NCBI GenBank assembly: GCA_963626555.1 | Contig: CAVFXQ010000026.1 | Location: 1 to 41,197, forward strand | DNA length: 41,197 bases | Source: UBA1181 sp963626555 | GTDB taxonomy: Bacteria; Bacteroidota; Bacteroidia; Bacteroidales; Paludibacteraceae | Direction: 5' to 3' | Shown here: positions 8,110 to 16,058 of the stretch, one piece after another | Layout of the letters: each line of letters begins with the position of its first letter | Position numbering within the stretch: position 1 is the stretch's first letter | Program-made: the position numbers and the translations under genes | Notes under the pieces: model-generated | What the model was told of the DNA's origin: nothing | The model's input: only the letters and a program-made list of their open reading frames with translations | The model's database searches: none

Positions 8110-9912
8110 TTATTCGTTCCTATTCGCATTGAATATCTCCCAATAGATACCTTTTTTTGCTAATAAATCCTCGTGTCTGCCTTGCTCTGCTACTTTCCCA
8201 TTCTCTAAGACGACGATTTTGTCCGCATTTCTGATAGTTGAAAGTCTATGCGCAATGATAAGACATGTTTTCTTGTATGTTAGTCGACGAATTGCTTGCT
8301 GAAGAAGTAGTTCCGTTCTTGTGTCTATGTTGCTGGTGGCCTCGTCGAGAATGAGGATGGGGGCATCAGCAAGGATGGCGCGCGAAATAGTGAGCAACTG
8401 TTGTTGCCCATAACTAATGCCTGCGCCTTGTTTTATAAACTTATACTCGTATTGTTGAGGTAAATTCATGATGAAAGTGTCAATGTTGGCAGCTTCCGCA
8501 GCGTTTTGGAGTTCTTTGTCGCTGACTGTCTTTTTGCTGTAGCCAATATTATAGCGTACTGTCTCGGAGAATAAAAAAGGCTCTTGAAACACAATGCTCA
8601 ACATTGAACGTAAATCTTTTGTTGAGATTGATTGTATGTTGATTCCATTGATAGATATGCTCCCTTCTTGTATTTCGTAGAATTTAGAAAGTAGATGAAT
8701 TAGGGTGGTTTTCCCTGCTCCAGTTGTACCCACGATCGCCACCGTCTCTCCTGGCTCTATTGAGAAGGTTACGCCATCAATGGTAGGTGTCTTTCCATCA
8801 TATGTGAAGCACACGTTGTTGAAATCCACTCTCGCAGGAAACTGATTTTTTCGGGGCCTTTTGCTGGCTTCGTTTGTGTCGGTTTCTTCGGTTTCATTTA
8901 GAAAAGCAAAAATACGTTCTGCTCCTGCTATGGCGGCTTGTATGGCGTTGATTTGCGTTGCAATGGCATTGATGGGCCTCTGAAAATTCTTCGTGTACAA
9001 GAGGAATGTTTGAATCATTCCTACGGATAGATGACCATGGAAGGCTAAAAACGCACCGACAACAGTGACAAGAAGATAGCTCAGATTGTCTAGTACACGG
9101 AGTAGCGGCATTAATATGCCACTGTAAATCTGTGCTTTTTTACCCGTCTCATATACATATTTGTCGAGTTGTTTGAATTTCGTGTTTTGTTTTTCTTCTT
9201 GGCAGAAATTCTTAATTGTGCGAATGCCAACAGCGTATTCTTCAACCATTCCGTTAAGTGATGAAAGCGCTTTTTGCTGTTGGGAAAAATAGGCTCGAGT
9301 GTGTCGTATGATGAAACGGCTAAGAAGAATGGTCATTGGAATTGTTACGCAGGCGACGAACGTCAATGTTACATTCTCATGTAACATAATCAAAAGAGAG
9401 CCAGTTAGTGTTAATATGCTGGTAATCAGTTGTACAAGACAATTACTCAATGCATTTTTTATGAGTTCAATGTCATTGGTGAAATAGCTCATCAACTCGC
9501 CTCGCTTTTGTTTATTGTAGCAGCGAATGGTTAGTTTGAGCGTTTTGTCTATTAACTCTTCGCATAGCGATTTGATGATTCTCATTGTGCTTCTCTTCAG
9601 CAAGTACTCTTGTACCCAAATGCAAAAAGAGCCTATCAAATTAATTGAAAAAAAGATGAGGAGCATCTTCCCTAATTGTCCGAAGTTAATTGTTTTGCCA
9701 ATGGTTGACACATCGTTGATGCATTGGTCTATCGTGATTCCTAAAAGGTAAGGTGCAAGGAGCGAACACGCAACACTAATGAGTGAGAATATAATGATGA
9801 CAGTTAAACTGAAGGCTGGTTTCCTCCAATAAGAGAAAAGTCGTAGTATAGTGCCGCATCCCCCAGATCTTGAGGAACTCGTTGTGTTGATATTTCTTTT
9901 CTTTCTTGTCAC
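8110..9912 (-). CDS. ABC exporter half-transporter, subunit with catalytic Walker B but degenerate signature
   Basis: A 600-residue half-transporter: an N-terminal six-helix membrane domain (residues about 35-310) followed by an ATPase domain. Walker A is GTTGAGKTT, Walker B ILILDEATSNID keeps the catalytic Glu, and the H-loop IIAHRLSTI keeps its His. The signature, however, reads ISYGQ instead of LSGGQ. It overlaps the upstream ABC gene by 4 bp (ATGA), so the two are translationally coupled and surely form a heterodimer. Together they match the asymmetric exporter class (TM287/288, LmrCD): this subunit gives the consensus Walker motifs and the partner gives the intact signature. The substrate (drug, lipid or peptide) is not evident. 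Confidence 0.92.
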   Translation of the reverse strand: MTRKKRNINTTSSSRSGGCGTILRLFSYWRKPAFSLTVIIIFSLISVACSLLAPYLLGITIDQCINDVSTIGKTINFGQLGKMLLIFFSINLIGSFCIWVQEYLLKRSTMRIIKSLCEELIDKTLKLTIRCYNKQKRGELMSYFTNDIELIKNALSNCLVQLITSILTLTGSLLIMLHENVTLTFVACVTIPMTILLSRFIIRHTRAYFSQQQKALSSLNGMVEEYAVGIRTIKNFCQEEKQNTKFKQLDKYVYETGKKAQIYSGILMPLLRVLDNLSYLLVTVVGAFLAFHGHLSVGMIQTFLLYTKNFQRPINAIATQINAIQAAIAGAERIFAFLNETEETDTNEASKRPRKNQFPARVDFNNVCFTYDGKTPTIDGVTFSIEPGETVAIVGTTGAGKTTLIHLLSKFYEIQEGSISINGINIQSISTKDLRSMLSIVFQEPFLFSETVRYNIGYSKKTVSDKELQNAAEAANIDTFIMNLPQQYEYKFIKQGAGISYGQQQLLTISRAILADAPILILDEATSNIDTRTELLLQQAIRRLTYKKTCLIIAHRLSTIRNADKIVVLENGKVAEQGRHEDLLAKKGIYWEIFNANRNE

Positions 9913-11657
9913 TCTTGTTTTTCGTTGGAGTCGGACGACTGTGATTGTACGATTTCTTGATAGATAGGAAGCGTGCGGAGCAACTCTTCGTGTGTTCCGA
10001 TTCCTTTGATTTTGCCTTTGTCTAAGACGATGATTCGTGTCGCATGCTTGATTGTGCAGACTCGTTGCGAAATGATGATTTTTGTGCAGTCAATCTTTGA
10101 AAGTGCGGAGAAAAGTGATGTTTCGGTCTTTTGATCTATAGCGTTGAGGCAATCGTCTAAAATAAGGCAATTAGGCTTGGAAATGAGCGTTCTAGCTAAT
10201 GAAATTCGCTGTCGTTGTCCACCCGAAAGATTCATTCCTCCGGGAGCTAATCTGTGGTTGATTCCCTCGTCTGTTTTCCTGATGAAATTATTGATCCTTG
10301 CCGTCTCCAATGCGTTCATCATCTCTTCTTCTGTTGCATCTTCCTTCCCGAATCGTAGATTTTCTGCGATTGTACCTGCGAAAAGTTGTACGTTCTGCAT
10401 TGCAATTCCAATATGGCGATGTATGTCTTTTTTGTCAATCTTGCCTATTGAAATGTCGTTAATATAGATGTTGCCGTATGATGGCGTGTAGTTTTTCAAC
10501 AATAATTGAACGAGTGTGCTTTTACCTGCGCCAGTTCCTCCAATGATTCCTATTGTTTCACCTTCTTTCACTTCGAAATTTATATTCTTCAAGACAAAAG
10601 CATCTTCAAGTTCTCCCTGGTTTTGACTATAAGCGAAAGAAACATTCTCAAAGCGAATTTTACAATTCTCATTTTCTAATTTAAGGTGATTTTCAGCCTT
10701 ATTGCTTTTGTTATCTGTGTCATGCAAAATAAAGGCTTTGATTCTTACCCATGAGGTGTTGGCTTCTGTGAGTGATATTATGATGTGTTGCGCCATCATA
10801 AGAGCGATGAGAATTTGCGTCAGGTAACTGGTGATTGCCATAATCTCGCCGACTTTTATGTCCCCTTCCGATTCCATAAGCAATGCTGCCCAATAGACAA
10901 CAATCGCTATTCCTCCATTGATAATTAATGACATCAACGGACTCAGCAAAACGGTTCTTTTTATGGCTTCCATATTGCTGTCGTATAAATTATCGTTGAT
11001 TTTTTTGAAACGTTTTCTTTCTTTCTCTTCTTGATTGAAAATTCGTATTACTTTTATGCCTGAGAGGATTTCGTGTATTACTAAATTGAGTTTCTCTGTT
11101 TGTTCTTGTATCTTTTTAAAGAAAGGGTAGGATTTACGGGTGATATGAATGATAGAGAACAACAGAATAGGGAGGATAATTAACAAAATGGAAGAGAGCT
11201 CCTCACTAATGGATAGCACCATGAAAATTGATCCGACGAACAAAATGGGAGCGCGGTAGAGCAGTCTCATTGATGATTGAATAACACTCTGTATTTTGTT
11301 GACGTTGGTGAAAATGCAGGTGATAAGGTCTGAAGGCTGCGTTTTGTCTAACTCTGAGAATGTTAGTAGCGTTGTCTTTTCAAAAATTGTTTGTCGAAGT
11401 CCTGAACCGACACCGTATGCCACAATGCCCGCAGCAAAAATGGATAGTAGTCCGCCTACCATCCCTATGAGAGAAATGACGAGCATTTTGGTACCTAAAG
11501 GGAGAAGCACTTCTGGGTCGTGAAAGAAAATCCCCTGGTCTATGATTACGGACATAAAGAAGGGCAGAGCCAATTCTGCACAGACCTCCGTTCCCACCAT
11601 CAATGGGGATAGAATCGCCCAAAACAGGTGTGGTTTTATGTATCTGTATAGAATCAT
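9909..11657 (-). CDS. ABC exporter half-transporter, subunit with non-catalytic Walker B
   Basis: First gene of the exporter pair. The membrane domain is followed by an ATPase domain with Walker A GGTGAGKST and an intact LSGGQ signature. Walker B reads CLILDDCLNAID, with Asp in place of the catalytic Glu, and the H-loop reads IISQRVCTI, with Gln in place of His. This subunit thus contributes the degenerate ATP site of the heterodimer. The frame extends to a TTG at 11720, but a -7 box (TACATTTG on the minus strand, 11718-11725) overlaps that codon. The ATG at 11657 (MILYRYIKPHLFWAIL) aligns with the usual start of this family and is preferred. Confidence 0.9.
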   Translation of the reverse strand: MILYRYIKPHLFWAILSPLMVGTEVCAELALPFFMSVIIDQGIFFHDPEVLLPLGTKMLVISLIGMVGGLLSIFAAGIVAYGVGSGLRQTIFEKTTLLTFSELDKTQPSDLITCIFTNVNKIQSVIQSSMRLLYRAPILFVGSIFMVLSISEELSSILLIILPILLFSIIHITRKSYPFFKKIQEQTEKLNLVIHEILSGIKVIRIFNQEEKERKRFKKINDNLYDSNMEAIKRTVLLSPLMSLIINGGIAIVVYWAALLMESEGDIKVGEIMAITSYLTQILIALMMAQHIIISLTEANTSWVRIKAFILHDTDNKSNKAENHLKLENENCKIRFENVSFAYSQNQGELEDAFVLKNINFEVKEGETIGIIGGTGAGKSTLVQLLLKNYTPSYGNIYINDISIGKIDKKDIHRHIGIAMQNVQLFAGTIAENLRFGKEDATEEEMMNALETARINNFIRKTDEGINHRLAPGGMNLSGGQRQRISLARTLISKPNCLILDDCLNAIDQKTETSLFSALSKIDCTKIIISQRVCTIKHATRIIVLDKGKIKGIGTHEELLRTLPIYQEIVQSQSSDSNEKQE

Positions 11658-11717
11658 TTGCAAAATGTCCTTTTTGATGCGTCTGATGAAAGAAGGAATA
11701 AACGAAATATCTAATCG

Positions 11718-11725
11718 CAAATGTA
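11718..11725 (-). promoter_or_regulatory. -7 box for the ABC exporter operon
   Basis: TACATTTG on the minus strand fits TAnnTTTG, about 60 bp before the ATG at 11657. No good -33 element is seen. Its position argues against the upstream TTG start. Confidence 0.45.
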
Positions 11726-11756
11726 CTAAAACGAAAAATTTTAATAGTTTGTTTTG

Positions 11757-11787
11757 TTGCGTTATTTGTGCTATAATGTTAAATTTG
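11757..11787 (+). promoter_or_regulatory. Bacteroidetes promoter for the coiled-coil/zapA/rny operon
   Basis: TTG (11757-11759), 20 bp, then TAAATTTG (11780-11787). Transcription would begin near 11794, only about 10 nt before the ATG at 11805. Confidence 0.55.
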
Positions 11788-11804
11788 CGGAGAATTTTGG
11801 TAGA

Positions 11805-12095
11805 ATGGCTTCTTTAGAGGATGTTGAAGAAAATTTGGCAGATAGTGTGCGTCGCTTAATCGTCAATTATGACGAGTTGAAGGCGCAGAATAACGAATTG
11901 ATTCAAAAAATAGAATCGTTAGAGAGTCGGCTTTCGGAGACGGAAGAGAAGTTGAAAGATTGTCGCAAGGAGTTGCAAGACACACGTTATGCTAAGGCGA
12001 TGCAGGTGTCGGAACAAGAAGCGAGGAAGATGCACAATCGAATGCTAAAATTGGAGCGGGAAATTGAAAAATGTGTGTCGCTTTTAAATGAATAG
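11805..12095 (+). CDS. small coiled-coil protein upstream of zapA (ZapB-like position)
   Basis: A 96-residue, strongly charged protein that is almost entirely predicted coiled coil (heptads through VRRLIVNYDELKAQNNELIQ and IESLESRLSETEEKLKDCRK). There is no membrane segment. The frame is open upstream to a TTG at 11754, but that codon lies ahead of the promoter's -7 box, so the ATG at 11805 is chosen. It sits 76 bp before zapA in the same operon. From size, coiled-coil nature and position I infer a partner of ZapA in the division ring, analogous to ZapB, but there is no recognisable sequence match to support a gene name. Confidence 0.75.
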   Translation: MASLEDVEENLADSVRRLIVNYDELKAQNNELIQKIESLESRLSETEEKLKDCRKELQDTRYAKAMQVSEQEARKMHNRMLKLEREIEKCVSLLNE

Positions 12096-12171
12096 CAGAT
12101 GGACTGAGTTTTCTCGGGCTGCTGAAAAGTGGATGCACACCCTCAGAAATAGAAAGTAGACGTCGGACACC

Positions 12172-12513
12172 ATGAGTGAAAAGAGTGATTCAACATCTGG
12201 AACTCCTTCTGTAAAGGAAGCTCAAAACGATCGATTTAAGATTCGTGTTCATGTGATGAACAGTATTCTTGAGGTGAACATAAGACGGTCTGATGAGGTC
12301 TATTTTCGAGATGGCGCAAAGTTGGCTGATGGTAAGTATGCGGGTTATGTCGGTGCTTACCAAGGTGAAAAGACAGGCATAGACGACCGTTATTTTATGA
12401 AACTGACGGCTCTTGATTTGGCAATGCGCTGTGTGAAGTATGAGGCTGAAAAAGAGGAATTAAGAAAAAAACTGGAAGATTTGGAATCCAGTATAAATAA
12501 GGTCTTGAAATAG
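12172..12513 (+). CDS. zapA: cell division protein ZapA
   Basis: A 113-residue protein with the ZapA layout: a variable polar N-terminal 20 residues, a small globular domain (FKIRVHVMNSILEVNIRRSDE, then DRYFMKLTALDLAMRCVKYE), and a C-terminal coiled coil (EKEELRKKLEDLESSINKVL). ZapA binds FtsZ and promotes filament bundling at midcell. It is slightly longer than usual because of the Ser/Thr-rich N terminus. Its place before rny, with a coiled-coil gene upstream, is the common arrangement in Bacteroidales as I recall it. Confidence 0.8.
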   Translation: MSEKSDSTSGTPSVKEAQNDRFKIRVHVMNSILEVNIRRSDEVYFRDGAKLADGKYAGYVGAYQGEKTGIDDRYFMKLTALDLAMRCVKYEAEKEELRKKLEDLESSINKVLK

Positions 12514-12650
12514 TTTGAAACAATTGTCAAAGACGTAGAGACCTTGCATTTGTCCTTAAAATCGATTTTTATTATCCCGGAAACGAACTGAGAACTCGCT
12601 TTCACCCCCTTTGGCTGAAAGGTGGTGGGGCTTAATTGTATTATAAAAAA
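12514..12650 (+). ncRNA. candidate structured RNA (6S-like?) between zapA and rny
   Basis: The 143-bp gap between zapA and the rny ATG contains no ORF but several possible pairings. CACC-C-CCTTT / AAAGG-T-GGTG (about 12595-12622) forms a GC-rich hairpin with a 5-nt loop. ACAATT near the left end can close with AATTGT near 12634-12639, and AAAATCGATTTT is self-complementary in the middle. In many bacteria the 6S RNA gene lies directly after zapA, which is the main reason for the call. No T-run terminator is present, so this may instead be a structured rny leader. Confidence 0.35.
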
Positions 12651-12656
12651 TTTATC

Positions 12657-14195
12657 ATGACATTAATTTCTGTTATAGTAGCAGTAGCAGCTTTGCTGGT
12701 CGGCGCGCTGATTACTTGGTTGGTGATGAACACCATGCTCAAGTCGCGTACAGACAATATCCTTAAAGAGGCAGAAGCTGAGGCGAAGGTTCTTCGCGAC
12801 AATAAAATGTTGGAGGTGAAAGAGAAATATCTTGCCCTCAAGACTGAGTATGAAAATCAGTGTAACCAACGTAACGCCAGAATGCAACAGTTTGAGTCTA
12901 AACTGAAACAGCGTGAATCTCAACTCAATCAGCAACAGGCTGACGTGCAACGTGGTCGCACCGAGAACGAGAATGTGAAAGAGAATTTGGCCAACCAGAT
13001 GGATATGGTCAATGCTCGCAAGCAAGAGTTGGAAAAACTTAACAGAATGGCAAACGAGCGTTTGGAAACTATATCAGGACTTTCCGCTTCTGAGGCAAAA
13101 GCCAATTTGATTGAATCTTTAAAAGAGGAAGCCAAGACAGACGCAATGTCTTACGTCAATGAAATCATGGAAGAGGCGAAGATGACTGCCAACAAGGAGG
13201 CTAAGCGTATTGTTGTCCATGCTATTCAACGTGTGGCTACCGAGGCGGCTATCGAAAATTCCGTTACTGTGTTTAATATTGACTCTGACGAGATTAAGGG
13301 ACGAATCATTGGACGTGAAGGTCGAAATATCCGTGCTTTGGAGGCGGCAACGGGTGTTGAGATCATTGTAGACGATACTCCAGAAGCAATAGTTCTTTCT
13401 GCGTTTGACCCTGTTCGTCGTGAAATAGCTCGATTGGCTCTTCATCAATTGGTTACTGATGGTCGTATACACCCCGCTCGTATTGAAGAGGTCGTTAATA
13501 AGGTGAAGAAGCAGGTTGAAGAAGAAATTATTGAGACAGGTAAACGGACAACGATTGACTTAGGTATACACGGATTACATCCCGACTTGATTCGTTTGAT
13601 TGGTAAGATGAAATATCGTTCTTCTTATGGTCAAAATTTGCTGCAACATGCTCGTGAGACAGCCAATCTTTGTGCCATTATGGCCGCAGAGTTAGGCTTG
13701 AACGCAAAAAAAGCGAAGCGTGCAGGTTTGCTTCATGATATTGGAAAAGTGCCAGATGACGAGCCAGAATTGCCTCACGCAATTTTGGGTATGAAATTAG
13801 CGGAGAAATACAAAGAAAAGCCTGATGTGTGCAATGCCATCGGAGCTCACCACGATGAAATAGAAATGGAGACTCTGATCGCACCAATCGTTCAGGCCTG
13901 TGACGCTATTTCAGGGGCACGCCCTGGCGCACGTCGTGAAATTGTTGAGGCTTACATCAAACGTCTGAACGATTTGGAGAAGATGGCTCTCTCTTATCCT
14001 GGAGTCGTGAAGACTTATGCAATACAAGCAGGTCGCGAACTTCGTGTGATTGTGGGCGCAGATAAAGTGGATGATAAGGAAATAGAGAAACTCTCGTATG
14101 ATATTGCTAAGAAAATTCAGGACGAGATGACTTATCCTGGTCAGGTAAAGATAACTGTTATTCGTGAAACGCGTGCGGTAAGTTATGCGAAGTAA
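12657..14195 (+). CDS. rny: ribonuclease Y
   Basis: A 512-residue endoribonuclease that initiates mRNA decay at the inner membrane. In order: an N-terminal membrane helix (ISVIVAVAALLVGALITWLV), a long charged coiled coil to about residue 200, a KH RNA-binding domain starting GRIIGREGRNIRALE at residue 215, and an HD domain with LLHDIGK (His360-Asp361) and AIGAHHDEIEM. All catalytic motifs are intact. The frame runs upstream to a TTG at 12636, but the ATG at 12657 puts the membrane helix at the usual position. It is the last gene of the operon, followed by a strong terminator. Confidence 0.96.
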   Translation: MTLISVIVAVAALLVGALITWLVMNTMLKSRTDNILKEAEAEAKVLRDNKMLEVKEKYLALKTEYENQCNQRNARMQQFESKLKQRESQLNQQQADVQRGRTENENVKENLANQMDMVNARKQELEKLNRMANERLETISGLSASEAKANLIESLKEEAKTDAMSYVNEIMEEAKMTANKEAKRIVVHAIQRVATEAAIENSVTVFNIDSDEIKGRIIGREGRNIRALEAATGVEIIVDDTPEAIVLSAFDPVRREIARLALHQLVTDGRIHPARIEEVVNKVKKQVEEEIIETGKRTTIDLGIHGLHPDLIRLIGKMKYRSSYGQNLLQHARETANLCAIMAAELGLNAKKAKRAGLLHDIGKVPDDEPELPHAILGMKLAEKYKEKPDVCNAIGAHHDEIEMETLIAPIVQACDAISGARPGARREIVEAYIKRLNDLEKMALSYPGVVKTYAIQAGRELRVIVGADKVDDKEIEKLSYDIAKKIQDEMTYPGQVKITVIRETRAVSYAK

Positions 14196-14243
14196 ACGAG
14201 GAAAATAAAGCAATGGGTTTTCATTGTAATTTTTTTGTTCAGG

Positions 14244-14281
14244 AAAAGAAGCGGTGTTCGTAAGAACCTGCTTCTTTTTTT
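14244..14281 (+). terminator. terminator after rny
   Basis: AAAAGAAGC (14244-14252) pairs with GCTTCTTTT (14270-14278) around an inner TGTTC-GTAA-GAAC hairpin, followed by a T-run. Confidence 0.85.
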
Positions 14282-14304
14282 ATGATTTTTTAGCATTTAT
14301 TTTC

Positions 14305-14335
14305 TTGTATAGAATGGAAAGACGGTTTACCTTTG
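14305..14335 (+). promoter_or_regulatory. Bacteroidetes promoter for tmRNA
   Basis: TTG (14305-14307), 20 bp, then TACCTTTG (14328-14335). The transcript would start near 14342, with a leader of about 59 nt to be removed by RNase P. Confidence 0.55.
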
Positions 14336-14400
14336 CTCTTGTCTACAGTGGTAGATTGTCTATTACAATGTGCCGAATATAGGGCATCTCGTAATTAAAT

Positions 14401-14796
14401 GGGGATGACTGGATTTGACAGCGGGCAGAAGTGGTAGGTAAGCATGCAGTGCGCTGGTGGCTAGCACTATAATCTGGAGACCAAAAATTTAACTGGCGAG
14501 AATAACTACGCTCTTGCTGCCTAACCGAATAATAGTAGGTTTTGGCTTAATCTAAACACAGGTGTTTAGACAAGACTTCTCCCCGATGCTAAGTCCTGAG
14601 GCGGTCGGATTAGGAGGAGTGGAAAAATCAGGAATAGTTTAGATGTGCCTCGACATCTAAATGAAACTTTAGAGGATAAGGCGGCAGTTGGTGGTCTTGG
14701 TCTTGCTGACGCACGAAAACCAAAGTCAAGAATAAGCATGTAGAAAGCTTATGATTTCCTCGTTTGGACCAGAGTTCGACTCTCTGCATCTCCACA
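14401..14796 (+). ncRNA. ssrA: transfer-messenger RNA (tmRNA)
   Basis: The 5' end GGGGATGACTGGATTTGACA and the 3' end with TTCGACTCT and CATCTCC form the tRNA-like domain: GGGGATG pairs with CATCTCC (one G-U). The tag reading frame at 14495-14524 reads GGC GAG AAT AAC TAC GCT CTT GCT GCC TAA, encoding GENNYALAA, the usual Bacteroidetes tag. Pseudoknot-like GC stems follow, as expected. The 3' CCA is not encoded (the sequence continues ACAAG), so it must be added. The RNA rescues stalled ribosomes with SmpB and marks the product for proteolysis. Confidence 0.97.
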
Positions 14797-14806
14797 AGTT
14801 CTTATA

Positions 14807-14841
14807 CCTGCCAAAATCAAAATGGTTTTGGCAGGTTTTTT
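14807..14841 (+). terminator. terminator of tmRNA
   Basis: CCTGCCAAAA (14807-14816) and TTTTGGCAGG (14826-14835) form a perfect 10-bp stem, followed by six T. Confidence 0.9.
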
Positions 14842-14868
14842 GTTGAAAATACTAATCTCATCGCAAAA

Positions 14869-15882
14869 TTGGATAAACAGTCATTTTTTATTCCATCAGC
14901 AAATAATTTCGATTTCCTTCGTTTCGTCGCTTCGTTTGGCGTTTTCTCTTCTCATTTTCTAATCTTAAACCACATTGATAGGGGGGTAAGCCCTGAAACG
15001 ATGGTATGCGTCTTCTTTGTTATCAGTGGAATTCTGATTTATCGTAGTTATGAGCGATGTGTATCATTGAAAGCTTATTGGGAAAAAAGAATAAGAAGAA
15101 TTGTGCCAATTTACTTGTTGGTTGTTTTTTTGAGTGCCGTTGGAGGAGTGACGTTGTCGAGTTTGCCATTGAAAGAATATTTTCTGTCCTTGGATTTATA
15201 CAAGTATCTTTTTTGGAATACGATTTTTATGAATTTTATGCACCCCGATTTACCAGGTGTGCTGGATGGTGCGGCCGTTAATCCCTCTTTATGGACAATC
15301 AAAATAGAAATTTTCTGCTATCTTCTAATTCCGTTTTTTTTTGAATTAGTGAAGAAAACGACGAAAAAAGTGATGGCCTGGGTGACTGTGTCTGTTTGTG
15401 TGTTGTCTGCGTGCTGTCGATTTTTTGCGGAATGGTTCAAAAATCCTGCTTTTGACATGGTTGGAAAATATTCATTGGTAGTTGCTTGTTTCTTGGTGGG
15501 TGTTTGTATCTATCTCTGTTTTGAAAGGATTGCTAATTTGAAGTGCAAGTTTTTCCTAACAGTGGTTTCTTTTTTTGTGTTGTTAGTAGGTGGGTTTGTC
15601 TCAAATTTATTGACTCCTGTTGCCGTTGGAATGATTGTTTTTGTTATTGCATTCAATTTTAAATTCTTGAATGGATTTGGAAGATTGGGAGATCCGTCAT
15701 ACGGATTGTATTTATGTCATGGACCGGTTATTATGTTTTTTATTGGTCTACAGGTGCCTGCAAGCCCTTGTTTGTTTGCTCTTGAGGCTATTGTTGTGTT
15801 GTCTTTCTCATTTCTCTCATGGCATCTTTTTGAGAAAAAATTTTTGAAAAGAAAGACGCAAAAAAAGCAGATAGTCAATTAA
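14869..15882 (+). CDS. acyltransferase 3 (OafA-like) membrane protein
   Basis: About 337 residues with roughly ten hydrophobic helices. Near the N terminus FDFLRFVASFGVFSSH contains the Arg-x10-His motif of the acyltransferase 3 family, which moves acetyl or other acyl groups onto surface sugars from inside the membrane. FFVISGILIYRSY, the RRIVPIY stretch and the later DPSYGLYLCHGP block are also typical. There is no suitable ATG: the frame stays open back into tmRNA, and the first ATG lies inside the core. The TTG at 14869 gives a family-like start (LDKQSFFIPSANNFDFLRF). The gene is visibly T-rich and stands alone between stable RNA genes, which may point to acquisition. The target sugar is unknown. 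Confidence 0.82.
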   Translation: MDKQSFFIPSANNFDFLRFVASFGVFSSHFLILNHIDRGVSPETMVCVFFVISGILIYRSYERCVSLKAYWEKRIRRIVPIYLLVVFLSAVGGVTLSSLPLKEYFLSLDLYKYLFWNTIFMNFMHPDLPGVLDGAAVNPSLWTIKIEIFCYLLIPFFFELVKKTTKKVMAWVTVSVCVLSACCRFFAEWFKNPAFDMVGKYSLVVACFLVGVCIYLCFERIANLKCKFFLTVVSFFVLLVGGFVSNLLTPVAVGMIVFVIAFNFKFLNGFGRLGDPSYGLYLCHGPVIMFFIGLQVPASPCLFALEAIVVLSFSFLSWHLFEKKFLKRKTQKKQIVN

Positions 15883-15893
15883 CCATCTGCTTT
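15858..15893 (-). terminator. terminator of tRNA-Ser, overlapping the acyltransferase 3' end
   Basis: On the minus strand AAAGCAGAT (15885-15893) pairs with ATCTGCTTT (15864-15872), followed by a T-run. The hairpin straddles the acyltransferase stop codon, so it serves mainly tRNA-Ser. Confidence 0.75.
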
Positions 15894-15896
15894 ATG

Positions 15897-15983
15897 CGGA
15901 AAGACAGGGATTCGAACCCTGGGAACAGTTACCCGTTCACCGCATTTCGAGTGCGGCCCGATCGACCACTCCGGCATCTTTCC
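15897..15983 (-). tRNA. tRNA-Ser (CGA)
   Basis: An 87-nt tRNA with a long variable arm. The acceptor arms GGAAAGA/TCTTTCC pair perfectly, the anticodon stem CCGCA/TGCGG encloses CTCGAAA (anticodon CGA), and the T-arm contains GGTTCGAATCC. The discriminator is G. CCA is not encoded. A -7-like box (TAAATTTG, minus strand) is at 16010-16017. Confidence 0.96.
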
Positions 15984-16058
15984 AATCGTTCGTTTCTCTG
16001 AACGCAATGCAAATTTAGTGTTTTTTGTATATTGCGTCTGTTTATTTAGTGTTTTTTG

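Noticed and set aside
14764..14868. N-terminal extension of the acyltransferase frame into tmRNA
   Set aside because: It crosses the tmRNA 3' end and its terminator, so it cannot be normally expressed; the later TTG is used instead.
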